A stretch of DNA of 48,437 bases from the NCBI GenBank assembly GCA_017417315.1, contig JAFPZK010000021.1:1-48437 (forward strand), written 5' to 3'. Within the stretch, counting starts at the first letter, position 1, and each line of letters starts with the position of its first letter. Below are positions 17,514 to 26,083 of the stretch, piece by piece. The notes beneath the pieces are model-generated. The model was not told where the DNA came from, made no database searches, and saw only the letters and a program-made list of their open reading frames with translations. Made by a program: the position numbers and the translations under genes. This DNA is from Bacteroidales bacterium (GTDB taxonomy: Bacteria > Bacteroidota > Bacteroidia > Bacteroidales > UBA3824).

Positions 17514-18770
17514 ATGAAGGTAAAGAATCTGAAATATTTGTTGCTTGTGATGTCGTTGTCGTTGCCGTTTTCCTCTTGCAAAGACGACGAGGAAACCAAA
17601 ACGGAAGAACCTGTAAAGTACACTTTTACGGTTAATACGACGGTATCAGAGTCAGGCTCTAATTATTACAACGGACTTACGCTTCAAGCCGGTCTTTCGG
17701 GTAGCACGGATGTTATAGCGGAGGCTGTTGTAAGCGACGGCAAGGCTGTATTTTGCTCTACGAAAGATTTGGCATCAGAAATTTCAGGCAAAGACGTTTG
17801 GTTCGGTGTCAAGGGTATGGTGAAATTTTTTCATACGATGACGGAAAAGGAGATTGCAGATTCGTCATTGACATTACCCGATAAGGAACTCGGCAGTTCG
17901 CTTTCAGGCGATACCAACGACTGGATTGTCGCCCTTTATATGGGTGTCAACAAAGACGGAAAATCCGACGGTGTGCCAATTTATTGGGCAACGGGTAATT
18001 TGATTGCCGTTAAGACGAGTGAAGCCGGCGAGCCGACAAAAGCAGTTTTTCATATTGCAACGGCAGCCGAAAATGCAGAAGAATCCAATCCCTCCACCAC
18101 CGAATTTGTGGGACTTTCCAAACTTCTGAAAAGGAAAGAATTGGACGGCTATGTGGATATTCCCAAGGGTAGAAAATGGGACGTGTATTGTTTTGGCGAC
18201 AAGACGGGTCTAATGCTCTACGACGGTACCGAACTTGATGATTTCGTTACTGATTCCAAGCAGATGGTGGGCGATAAAATTGTGTACGACATAAGCGGCG
18301 ATAAGGATTTTGACATTGCCACCAATTTGGGCGGTCTGTGGCGTACACCTACCGGCGGCAAAACAGGTCTCAACGAGTTTGCAGCCTTTGAAGATAGTTT
18401 TGAGGAATATGCTCAGATGTTGCCGAATCATGAGCCTGTGGGTACACCGGGAGAAAATTTTAGTGTCAACTACAAGCACACGGTAGTAATCGACTCAAAG
18501 GAAGTATGTGTTAATACACTCAACATTCCTTCTGCCGGATACCGTCATGCATTGGCGGCTATGGGACGCGGTTCTTTTGTAGGCTTGTGGTCTTCTACCG
18601 CCGACCCTACTTGTACGGAAGTTTTTTACGGCAATACCGGCGAGGAAATGCCTGATATTAAGGTAGAACCGCAGACAACGGCCTTTGCATACAGCAGCCT
18701 TGTTAAGCAAACTACGTGGTATGCACACCCTCGTACATCGAGTATTGCAATCCGTCCCGTTACGGAATAA
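17514..18770 (+). CDS. Surface lipoprotein with FISUMP/DUF1566-like C-terminal domain
   Basis: The 418-residue product has a lipoprotein signal (LPFSSC, Cys22) followed by KDDEE, which predicts surface exposure. The middle contains DNA-independent beta-rich sequence with LGGLWRTPTGGKTGLNEFAAF, and the end reads IPSAGYRHALAAMGRGSFVGLWSSTA and RTSSIAIRPVTE. These phrases resemble the Fibrobacter succinogenes major paralogous (FISUMP) and DUF1566 lectin-like folds, where G-x-R, W-S-S-T and the final RPV are typical. It starts two bases after paralog 3, so it is likely the surface partner of the solenoid proteins. The role, perhaps adhesion or binding, is inferred. Confidence 0.6.
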   Translation: MKVKNLKYLLLVMSLSLPFSSCKDDEETKTEEPVKYTFTVNTTVSESGSNYYNGLTLQAGLSGSTDVIAEAVVSDGKAVFCSTKDLASEISGKDVWFGVKGMVKFFHTMTEKEIADSSLTLPDKELGSSLSGDTNDWIVALYMGVNKDGKSDGVPIYWATGNLIAVKTSEAGEPTKAVFHIATAAENAEESNPSTTEFVGLSKLLKRKELDGYVDIPKGRKWDVYCFGDKTGLMLYDGTELDDFVTDSKQMVGDKIVYDISGDKDFDIATNLGGLWRTPTGGKTGLNEFAAFEDSFEEYAQMLPNHEPVGTPGENFSVNYKHTVVIDSKEVCVNTLNIPSAGYRHALAAMGRGSFVGLWSSTADPTCTEVFYGNTGEEMPDIKVEPQTTAFAYSSLVKQTTWYAHPRTSSIAIRPVTE

Positions 18771-18857
18771 AAAAAATGAATTATCGGGTTAATACTAAAA
18801 CCTATAAGTTTTTAAATAAATAATAAAAAATTAATTAATTAAACAAATTTACCAATT

Positions 18858-19634
18858 ATGGCAAAAAAAGTATTGATTATCGCCACAGAGTGCGGCTCTT
18901 GGGCAGAGGAACTTCAAGCACCGTGGGATGCTTGCAAGAAAGCAGGATTCGAGGTAACCCTCGCAACTAAAAACGGCAAAAAACCCCTTCCGTTCCAAAT
19001 CAGCGTTGATCCTGATTTTGTAGACGGCGTTCAGAAAGTTAAAACAAATCCTGATTGGGTTTGCAAACGCAGTAAAGAACTCGTAGACGGCGACGAATGG
19101 GCTAACCCCAAAAAATTCGCTGATTGCAACATGGCAGACTACGACTGTATCGCTTTGACCGGCGGTCCCGGTGCAATGATTGATATGTGCAACTGCTGGG
19201 AACTTCACAAACTCATCATGGACGCTTACAAAGGCGGCAAAATCGTTGCAGGTCTTTGCTACGCAGTTTCGGCTTTCGTATTCTTGCGCGATCCTGAAAA
19301 CGACTACAAGTCAATCATCTACGGCAAAAAGATTTGCGCTCACCCGCGTGCATGGGACTTCTACGGACCCGGAATGGCTATGGGCTTCGACGTTTACGGT
19401 GCTACCGAAGACAACAAAGGCGTACCCGGCTTGGTTACTCCCGGTTTCCTCTGGCCTTTGGAAGACTTGGTTCGCGATGCAGTTGGTCCTAACGGTGCTT
19501 GCATTGCAAGAATCAACACCACGAGAGAGAATCCGCAGGTTTACTACGATCATCCTTTCATCACCGGTACATCGGTAGAATCTTCAATCGCTTACGGCGA
19601 CATGATTGTTAAAGTTTTGAACTCTATAAAATAA
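18858..19634 (+). CDS. DJ-1/PfpI superfamily protein (Hsp31-like size), variant nucleophile elbow
   Basis: The 258-residue protein begins MAKKVLIIATECGSWAEELQ, with acidic residues at 17-18 as expected for the DJ-1 glutamate. DYDCIALTGGPGAMIDM precedes the nucleophile strand KIVAGLCYAVSAF, with Cys134 on the elbow. Length and insertions resemble the Hsp31/class I amidotransferase-like group, whose members act as glyoxalase III or chaperone. In most of these the cysteine is followed by His (CHG); here it is Tyr, so activity may differ. There is no signal peptide. It is the first gene of a block with tautomerase, ThDP enzyme and transporters, and no promoter consensus was found in the 87 bases upstream. 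Confidence 0.8.
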   Translation: MAKKVLIIATECGSWAEELQAPWDACKKAGFEVTLATKNGKKPLPFQISVDPDFVDGVQKVKTNPDWVCKRSKELVDGDEWANPKKFADCNMADYDCIALTGGPGAMIDMCNCWELHKLIMDAYKGGKIVAGLCYAVSAFVFLRDPENDYKSIIYGKKICAHPRAWDFYGPGMAMGFDVYGATEDNKGVPGLVTPGFLWPLEDLVRDAVGPNGACIARINTTRENPQVYYDHPFITGTSVESSIAYGDMIVKVLNSIK

Positions 19635-19639
19635 TTTTC

Positions 19640-19708
19640 AATTGACAGTTGACAATTGACAGTGGACAATGAAAATAATTGTCAATTGTCAATTGTCCAT
19701 TGTCAATT
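19640..19708. repeat. Hairpin of TTGACAA-type heptamer repeats
   Basis: Four to five tandem seven-base units of the type TTGACAA or TTGACAG (19640-19670) face their inverted copies (19678-19708) across the seven-base loop GAAAATA. The arms are 31 bases long and pair at about 27 positions. It lies between the DJ-1-like gene and the tautomerase gene. A T/A-rich tail follows, so it could weaken transcription or protect the upstream transcript end. Confidence 0.85.
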
Positions 19709-19725
19709 TTTAAAAAATCAAAATC

Positions 19726-19956
19726 ATGCCTGCAATAATTATCAACAGTATCGAAATGACCGACAAGCAAAAAGCGGTTATTGCAGATAAATTTATTTCA
19801 GTTTTCTCAGAAGTATCGGGTGTGCCGAAAGACAGAATTTATTTGTTTTTCAACGGTTACGGTCTTAATGATGCCGCAACGGGCGGAAAACTCTTTTCGG
19901 AAAATCCTCCGAAAAACGCAAAGGCAAAATTCAATGCCGATGAATGGGAAAAATAA
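19726..19956 (+). CDS. Small tautomerase-family (4-OT/MIF-like) protein
   Basis: A 76-residue protein starting MPAIIINSIEMTDKQKAVIADKF split across the first strand and helix. Removal of Met would expose Pro1, the catalytic base of the 4-oxalocrotonate tautomerase superfamily. A central VPKDRIYLFFNGYG supplies an Arg at a plausible active-site position. Such enzymes interconvert keto and enol forms of 2-oxo acids. It is slightly longer than the classic 62 residues. Set between the DJ-1-like and ThDP enzyme genes and flanked by repeat hairpins, it fits a 2-oxo-acid pathway, though substrate is not deducible. Confidence 0.75.
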   Translation: MPAIIINSIEMTDKQKAVIADKFISVFSEVSGVPKDRIYLFFNGYGLNDAATGGKLFSENPPKNAKAKFNADEWEK

Positions 19957-19961
19957 ATTAT

Positions 19962-20031
19962 AATTAACAATTGACAATTAACAATTGACAATGAAAAAAA
20001 ACTGTCAACTGTCAATTGTCAACTATCAATT
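19962..20031. repeat. Second hairpin of TTGACAA-type heptamer repeats
   Basis: Units TTAACAA and TTGACAA alternate in the left arm (19962-19990) and face TGTCAACTGTCAATTG-type inverted copies (20003-20031). About 24 of 29 positions pair, with an A-rich loop. It occupies almost the entire gap between the tautomerase gene and the ATG of the ThDP enzyme at 20041, so in the transcript it sits right next to the ribosome-binding region. Confidence 0.85.
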
Positions 20032-20040
20032 AAAAAAGAA

Positions 20041-21696
20041 ATGGACGTAAATCAAACCATCGTAAAAGTTCTTGAAGACATCGGCGTAAAACACGTTTTC
20101 GGCGGAAGCGGACAAGTTAACGCTTCTATGTTGCTCGCCCTCAGGGACTCCAAAAAAATCAAAACGGTAATTATCCGTAACGAACAAGCCGCTTCTTTTA
20201 TGGCTTGCGGATACACAATGTTCAATCCGGGAAACCTCGGCGTATGTTTCGCAACAGGCGGTCCGGGCGCGTTCAACTTGTTTTCGGGAATGGCTGTCGC
20301 ACTTTCCGATTCGTTGCCGCTTTTGGCGATAACGGGTTATACGTCCATGAGTCAGAGAGGCAAAGGCGCGTTGAACGAATCAACCGGTCTTAGCCGCACT
20401 CCCGATTCGCAGGTGATGTTTTCGGCTACCTGCAAAAAATCTTTCATCATCGAAAATGCCGACGACACGTGTGATATTTTGGAAGAGGCTCTTAACCTTG
20501 CTTTTGAAGGTCGTCCCGGTCCCGTCCATATCCATATCCCGAAAGACATTACAACTGCGGAAGTTAAAAATTTTCGCGAGGTAAAACTCAATATCAAACC
20601 CGTTTTACCAAAGGATTCTGAAATCCGTCATGCCGCCGACATCTTGACCGACAGCCTCAAAAAAGGCAAAAAAATGCTTGCCCTTATCGGTTACGGCTGT
20701 ATCCGCAGCGGCGCAAAAGACGAACTCTTGAAACTCGTCGAAAAATATCAAATACCTTTTGTTCAAACAATGGACGCAAAAGGTTATCTCCCTGAAAATC
20801 ATAAACTTTGCCTCGGAATGTACGGTTCTTCGGGCGACAAGGCTGCCAACGATTATTTCAAAGAGGCAGAAACGGTTATCGCTATGGGCAACTCTTTTGC
20901 TCAGAACGCAACGTTTGCTTTCCGTCCCGATTTGTACCAAGGCAAAGAATTAATCCATATCAACATCGACCCCGTAGAAATCGGAAAAGTTTACAAACCG
21001 CAAGCACCCGTTTTGAGCGACATCAAACCGGCTTTGCAGCAGATTTTGGCAATTCTCGACAAAGAAAATTTCGAGGTAAAAACTCCGGCATTATCTCAGG
21101 AAAAATATTACAACGAAAAACCGCACCTTGGCGCAGCAAAAACTTTTGCCGGCGATATGGTTCGTCAACTTTCCGACAATCTGCCTGAAAATGCGATTGT
21201 TATGGGCGATGCAGGCAGCCACATGCTTTGGCTTTCGAGTTACCTTCAACTCAACAAAAACCAGCGTTATCAAAATCCGGGCAGTTTCGGACCTATGGCA
21301 AGCCACACCAACGGTGCAATCGGCGTTAAATGTGCCAACCCCGACAAAGTTGTTATTGCGGGCGTAGGCGACGGCTGCTATCAGATGGCAGGTTTTGAAC
21401 TTATGACGGCGGTTCAATACAATATTCCCGTTATTTGGATTATTTTCAATAATAACGAGTTTAACATCATCAAAAAATTCCTGCTCAATATGTACAACGA
21501 CGAGGCGTTTATGACATTCGACAATCCCGATTTCGTAAAATACGCCGAAAGTTGCGGTGCAAAAGGTTTCAGAGTAGACAAATTAGACGATTTTCTACCC
21601 GCTCTCAAAGAGGCAATCGCCTTGAACAAACCTTGCATTATCGACGTTTTGGTTGATAACGAGCAGTATCCTCCGTTCAACTTAGGAAGAGTATAA
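20041..21696 (+). CDS. Thiamine-diphosphate enzyme of the acetolactate synthase/decarboxylase family
   Basis: The 551-residue protein has the three-domain layout of POX/ALS enzymes. The N-terminal pyrimidine-binding domain carries the catalytic Glu48 in IIRNEQAASFMACGY and the segment FATGGPGAFNLFSGMA. The middle domain is a Rossmann-like region, about 190-330. The C-terminal diphosphate domain has GDGCYQMAGFELMTA (GDG at 443-445) and the metal-binding IIFNNNEFN. No signal peptide. Reactions in this family include acetolactate synthesis and decarboxylation of 2-oxo acids such as benzoylformate, sulfopyruvate or oxalyl-CoA, and residues visible here do not pick one. No regulatory small subunit (ilvN) and no other branched-chain genes lie nearby, so a catabolic decarboxylase or carboligase is more likely. 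Confidence 0.8.
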   Translation: MDVNQTIVKVLEDIGVKHVFGGSGQVNASMLLALRDSKKIKTVIIRNEQAASFMACGYTMFNPGNLGVCFATGGPGAFNLFSGMAVALSDSLPLLAITGYTSMSQRGKGALNESTGLSRTPDSQVMFSATCKKSFIIENADDTCDILEEALNLAFEGRPGPVHIHIPKDITTAEVKNFREVKLNIKPVLPKDSEIRHAADILTDSLKKGKKMLALIGYGCIRSGAKDELLKLVEKYQIPFVQTMDAKGYLPENHKLCLGMYGSSGDKAANDYFKEAETVIAMGNSFAQNATFAFRPDLYQGKELIHINIDPVEIGKVYKPQAPVLSDIKPALQQILAILDKENFEVKTPALSQEKYYNEKPHLGAAKTFAGDMVRQLSDNLPENAIVMGDAGSHMLWLSSYLQLNKNQRYQNPGSFGPMASHTNGAIGVKCANPDKVVIAGVGDGCYQMAGFELMTAVQYNIPVIWIIFNNNEFNIIKKFLLNMYNDEAFMTFDNPDFVKYAESCGAKGFRVDKLDDFLPALKEAIALNKPCIIDVLVDNEQYPPFNLGRV

Positions 21697-21714
21697 TTTT
21701 ATGACAATGAAAAT

Positions 21715-22929
21715 ATGAAAAAAATTTTATCCATATTCTCATTAGTTTTGACGATAACACAAGTGGCTGTCGCTCAGGATTTTTCGATAAAAATCGGTGG
21801 CGACACCACTTTTAATGCGGCAGAAGATAAGGCTAAGACTTACGAGGGATTTGACGTTGATACATCAAGACTTAATGTTTTGAATATCGGTATGCAAATC
21901 GTGGAAGATTTTGCAGTGGCATCGTCTGATTGTAAGGACGTTGTTAAAAGTTTGCCAAACCGTTCGTATTACCGTCAGCGTGCTGATTTGATGACTGCTG
22001 CGGCACTTCCGGGCAGAACCAATATGTATTTTACTGCCTCGTTTATGCAAGAAGAACCCGGTGTGAAAAACGCTGCAAGTATCGTTGTTACAAACCTTGA
22101 AATAGAGCATTATTTCAAGAAAAACATCAAATTTCGTTTCGGACGATTAGCAAATGGTATTTCGGAATCTCAGTTTTTCGGGCGTATTGCATTGGAGGAA
22201 ACTTCTGCACATGTCTACGGCAGAAAAATTTTCATCAACGATGCTTTTGAATTTGACGGTGCTTTTAGCAAAAACGGACCGAAATATTTCATTGGTGTAA
22301 AACCTGTTTTCAGACCTCTTAACCTCAAAGCAGCATACGCCGGTATCAATTTCCCGTTTCAAAACGGTTTCAAGATGCACTACATAGTTTCTGTCAACAG
22401 AAATTTCGACAACGATTCTGTTTCCAAGAAAGTGTATTTCAAAGAAAAGGAGGCATATTTTTCTTACGAGGCTGAATTGGCGCAACGTTGGAAAAAAGCA
22501 ACCGTTTTTCTTAACGTGGGAGGCAATGCCGGATATAGGGGACTTTATACTCACACAAGCGGTGCGTTTGATTTCCTAAAACCAATGAAGCCGGTTGTTA
22601 CCGACCGTGGCGATTCGTTTAAACAAACATTTATCGCTTCGGCAGGATTGAGGCTTTTCCCTGCAAAGATGTCGTCTAAATGGAAATTTATGCAACAGGT
22701 TGGCGTTGAGGCAGAAATGGTTGGCGCAATGTCAGACGATTTTACTGCTGTCAACATTTGCGCATATACAAAACTTAACATCACCAAACGTCTTGTGCTT
22801 ACTTACTATTGCACGCCGGAGTTTATCAATCAAAGTTTCAATCCCAACAGACCTGAAAAAATCAGCGGTGTCGTAAACTTTGTGCGTTTCTCCTTGACGG
22901 TAGGTAATCCCGGACGTATGTATATGTAA
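21715..22929 (+). CDS. Outer-membrane porin-like beta-barrel protein
   Basis: A 404-residue protein with a clear signal peptide (MKKILSIFSLVLTITQVAVA, then QDFSIKIGG). The remainder has alternating polar and apolar segments of transmembrane beta-strands, for example RFGRLANGISESQFFGRIALE, YFIGVKPVFRPLNLKAAYAGI and RLVLTYYCTPEFINQSF, without helices. It resembles DcaP/Porin_O-type channels of Bacteroidota in general shape rather than by a diagnostic motif. It ends GNPGRMYM, so the usual terminal aromatic residue is displaced by a few residues. Position between the ThDP enzyme and an MFS carrier suggests it passes the pathway substrate over the outer membrane. Confidence 0.65.
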   Translation: MKKILSIFSLVLTITQVAVAQDFSIKIGGDTTFNAAEDKAKTYEGFDVDTSRLNVLNIGMQIVEDFAVASSDCKDVVKSLPNRSYYRQRADLMTAAALPGRTNMYFTASFMQEEPGVKNAASIVVTNLEIEHYFKKNIKFRFGRLANGISESQFFGRIALEETSAHVYGRKIFINDAFEFDGAFSKNGPKYFIGVKPVFRPLNLKAAYAGINFPFQNGFKMHYIVSVNRNFDNDSVSKKVYFKEKEAYFSYEAELAQRWKKATVFLNVGGNAGYRGLYTHTSGAFDFLKPMKPVVTDRGDSFKQTFIASAGLRLFPAKMSSKWKFMQQVGVEAEMVGAMSDDFTAVNICAYTKLNITKRLVLTYYCTPEFINQSFNPNRPEKISGVVNFVRFSLTVGNPGRMYM

Positions 22930-22960
22930 TTGACAATTGACAATTGATAATTGACAATTA
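22928..22960. repeat. Tandem TTGACAA heptamer repeats, one arm only
   Basis: Four tandem heptamers (AATTGAC-type units, one with TTGATAA) begin inside the stop codon of the porin-like gene. Unlike the two copies upstream there is no inverted arm, so no hairpin is formed. It is the third occurrence of the same repeat within 3.3 kb. Confidence 0.8.
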
Positions 22961-22986
22961 AAATTTAAAAAAAAGAGTTGAAAACG

Positions 22987-24177
22987 ATGGAAGAAAATTC
23001 TCAAAAATATTCAAAAATGCTGATACCGTCGATATTGTCAATATCTATTTTGACGATAATGGCACCGACGGCGGTATCACCTGCAATGGCGGCTATCAAA
23101 GAGGCATTTCCTGATATTTCGGAAACTACGGCAAAACTTGTACTTACTTTGCCTACCCTCGTTATGATTCCCGTCGGTCTTACTTCCGCAAAGATGACCG
23201 CAAAAATCGACAAGAAAAAACTCCTCTTGACGGGTATGTCATTGTTTTTGGTGTTTGGCGTCTTAGGCGGTTTTGCGACCTCTTTCTCGAAGTTGCTATT
23301 GATGAGGGTTTTGTTCGGTATCGGCTTGGGTATTATGACCCCGCTTTCTACCTCGCTTATATTCGATTTTGCGCCCGAACCTGAACGAAGAAGCAAACTT
23401 CTCGGCATTCAGGGAGCATCAAATCAAACCGGCGGCTTGATTTTTATGAGCCTTTCGGGTTATTTGGCTGCAATGTCTTGGAGATATTCATTTTATGTGT
23501 ATGCCTTTGTGATATTGTCTATCGTGCTAACGATTTTGTTTTTGCCGAAAATGCCTCCGAAACCGGTGAAAAATGTTAACGCTAAGCCTAAAAAAATGAG
23601 CAAAAAGGTAATTATTCTTGCCTTTTTTGCATGTATGGTTTTTGCGTGTTACTTTATAATTAACACCGACCTTGCGATTTTTATGGCAAAAGATAATCTC
23701 GGTGATGCAGAGAAATGCGGCTACGCATTGTCGATAATGCGAATCCCTGCTATCTTGGCGGGCATAATGCTTGCTAAAATTATGAAACGGTTAAAAGATT
23801 TTACGATGCCTGTTTCGATGGCGATAATGGCATTGGGCTATCTGATGATTGCTTTTGCACATTCATTTGCTATGGTTATGGCGGGTTGTTTGGTTGTCGG
23901 TTTGGGCGGTGGATTTGCTTTGCCGCCGATTTCGCTCTATCTGCCCAGAATCGTAACACCGAGGCAACGCACTTTTGCAATAGCGGTAATAATGTCGGTG
24001 GCACAACTCGGACAATTTATTTCGCCGCTTTATACAAGCCTTTTTGTTAGTGATGATAATCCTGAGGCAACGAGAATCAGATTTATTGTTGCGGCAATAA
24101 CATCGGTGGTAATGGGCATTGCAGTTTGGTTGTTTTCCAACACTTTACCCAAAAAACCGCTCACTGACGAAGAATAA
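22987..24177 (+). CDS. Major facilitator superfamily transporter
   Basis: The 396-residue protein has about 12 hydrophobic helices in two halves split by a basic loop near residues 190-205 (PPKPVKNVNAKPKKMSKK). Inner-membrane MFS features include DKKKLLLTGMSLFLVFG after helix 2 and a glycine-rich RVLFGIGLGIMTPLSTS. The ATG at 22987 is preferred to a TTG nine bases earlier. Substrate is not evident; the family as a whole moves sugars, drugs and organic acids. With a porin-like gene just upstream and the enzymes before it, uptake of an organic acid or export of its product is the best guess. Confidence 0.85.
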   Translation: MEENSQKYSKMLIPSILSISILTIMAPTAVSPAMAAIKEAFPDISETTAKLVLTLPTLVMIPVGLTSAKMTAKIDKKKLLLTGMSLFLVFGVLGGFATSFSKLLLMRVLFGIGLGIMTPLSTSLIFDFAPEPERRSKLLGIQGASNQTGGLIFMSLSGYLAAMSWRYSFYVYAFVILSIVLTILFLPKMPPKPVKNVNAKPKKMSKKVIILAFFACMVFACYFIINTDLAIFMAKDNLGDAEKCGYALSIMRIPAILAGIMLAKIMKRLKDFTMPVSMAIMALGYLMIAFAHSFAMVMAGCLVVGLGGGFALPPISLYLPRIVTPRQRTFAIAVIMSVAQLGQFISPLYTSLFVSDDNPEATRIRFIVAAITSVVMGIAVWLFSNTLPKKPLTDEE

Positions 24178-24217
24178 AGAAAATGATTAAAAAAATTATA
24201 AATAAACATTAAATAGT

Positions 24218-26077
24218 ATGAAAGATAACTTTAAGACATTCAAGCCGGCAGGTAAAATGCAGTTTGAGTTTACCGACTTGATTTCCGGCTACGTAAGTAA
24301 TTTCAGCGCAGAGAAAAAAACTTTCACGCTGACCACTTCCGACGGCAGAGCATTTGAAGTGGCTCTCACCGATACAACATTTGCACGTCTTATGCGCAAT
24401 CTCGACGAACCGTATCAGGACGCAACAGGCAATATGTACAATCTTTTGGCTCAGGACGGCAGAATGGTTTTTGCTTTCGGTATTTTCTATCCGCAGGCAA
24501 ACGGCGAGTATGCTTTCGAGGCAAAACAAATCGACTTCCCCGAAAAGGCTCAGGGAAAATATCGTTTTGAGGAGCAAAACTGGTGGGCAAATCAAGCAAA
24601 GAGTATCTGTAACTTCTTTATCCGCGCACAGTTCCCCGACGGCGACATCAATTACGACAACTACCGTACTTCGGTAACATTGGGCGGTAAAAGCGAGAAA
24701 AATTCTTTCCGTCAGGAGACCGACACTATCAGCCGTATGATTTACGGTATGGCTTCGGCTTTCATGTTGACCGGCGAAGATATTTACCTCGAAGTTGCTG
24801 AAAAAGGCGTTGAATACCTCAAAAAACACATGCGTTTTTATGACGTTGACGAGAATGTCGTTTATTGGTATCACGGCATTGACGTTGACCAAAACGGTAT
24901 GGAGAAAAAAATCTTCACCTCTGAATTTGGCGACGACTACGATGCAATCCCGATGTACGAACAGATTTATGCTTTGGCAGGTCCTATTCAGACATACCGC
25001 GCTAACGGCGACCCGAGAATCCTTAAAGATGCCGAACTTACAATCGACCTTTTCGACCGTTTCTTCAAAGACACCAAAGGCGAGGGCTACTATTCACACA
25101 TCGACCCCGTAACGTTAAGCCCCGACAGCGCAAGCCTCGGAGCAAACCGCATGAAGAAAAACTGGAACTCTGTCGGCGACCATGCACCTGCATACTTAAT
25201 CAACCTTTACCTCGCTACCGGCGAAGAAAAGTATAAAAAATTCCTCGAATATACATTCGACACTATAACAAAACATTTCCCCGATTACGAAAACTCTCCG
25301 TTTGTTAACGAGCGTTTCATGGACGATTGGAGTCACGACCTCACATGGGGTTGGCAGCAAAACCGTGCCGTAGTTGGTCACAACCTCAAAATTGCTTGGA
25401 ACTTAATGCGTTTCCAGAGCATTTGTCCGAAAGACTCTTACGTAGAGTTTGCAAAACACATTGCCGAGGTAATGCCTAAGACGGGTATGGACGTTCAGCG
25501 TTTCGGCTGGTACGACGTTATGGAACGTCAACTCCGTGGCAATGAAGAATACTACCGTTTTGCTTGGCACGACCGCAAGGCTTGGTGGCAACAAGAACAA
25601 GGTATTTTGGCTTACGAAATCCTTTACGGTTTGTTCAAAGATGCCGACTACCTCAAATATGCACGTGAATCGGCTGCATTCTACAATACTTACTTCCTCG
25701 ACCAAGACGACGGAGCAGTTTATTTCAACGTTTTGGCTAACGGTTTGCCTTACCTTATGGGTACTGAAAGAAAGAAAGGTTCACATTCAATGAGTGCTTA
25801 TCACTCGGTAGAGTTGGCTTATTTGGCTGCAACATACACCAACCTCTTGAACACCAAAAAACCGTTGCCTTTGTACTTTAAACCTGTTGTTAACGGTTTC
25901 AAAGACAACGTTTTGAGAGTAAGCCCGGATATTCTGCCCAAAGACAGCATCAAGATTGAAAGCGTAGAAATCGACGGCAAACCGTGGACAAAATTCGACG
26001 CTGAGGCTTTGACCGTTCAACTTCCTGCTGTTGAATACCGTCCGAAAGTAAAAGTAGTTGTAGTACCTAAAAACTAA
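24218..26077 (+). CDS. AGE-family epimerase/isomerase with extra N- and C-terminal regions
   Basis: The 619-residue protein contains an (alpha/alpha)6 barrel of the N-acylglucosamine/cellobiose 2-epimerase type. Visible marks are the helix pair with YEQIYALAGPIQTYRANGD, NWNSVGDHAPAYLINLYLA, VVGHNLKIAW with His388, WWQQEQGILAYEILYG, and SHSMSAYHSVELAYLAA with His523 and His529. These correspond to the catalytic and binding histidines of the family. Typical members have about 400 residues. Here there is an extra N-terminal domain (1-125, FTDLISGYVSNFSAEKKTF) and a C-terminal extension after about 550. No signal peptide. It may epimerise glucose/mannose-type sugars or disaccharides, a step used with GH130 enzymes such as that at 824. 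The STAS gene starts six bases after it. Confidence 0.8.
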   Translation: MKDNFKTFKPAGKMQFEFTDLISGYVSNFSAEKKTFTLTTSDGRAFEVALTDTTFARLMRNLDEPYQDATGNMYNLLAQDGRMVFAFGIFYPQANGEYAFEAKQIDFPEKAQGKYRFEEQNWWANQAKSICNFFIRAQFPDGDINYDNYRTSVTLGGKSEKNSFRQETDTISRMIYGMASAFMLTGEDIYLEVAEKGVEYLKKHMRFYDVDENVVYWYHGIDVDQNGMEKKIFTSEFGDDYDAIPMYEQIYALAGPIQTYRANGDPRILKDAELTIDLFDRFFKDTKGEGYYSHIDPVTLSPDSASLGANRMKKNWNSVGDHAPAYLINLYLATGEEKYKKFLEYTFDTITKHFPDYENSPFVNERFMDDWSHDLTWGWQQNRAVVGHNLKIAWNLMRFQSICPKDSYVEFAKHIAEVMPKTGMDVQRFGWYDVMERQLRGNEEYYRFAWHDRKAWWQQEQGILAYEILYGLFKDADYLKYARESAAFYNTYFLDQDDGAVYFNVLANGLPYLMGTERKKGSHSMSAYHSVELAYLAATYTNLLNTKKPLPLYFKPVVNGFKDNVLRVSPDILPKDSIKIESVEIDGKPWTKFDAEALTVQLPAVEYRPKVKVVVVPKN

Positions 26078-26083
26078 GTTTTT

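Noticed and set aside
19640..20031. Repeat hairpins as a CRISPR array
   Set aside because: Units are seven bases, directly adjoining and inverted, without spacers; no cas gene is present.
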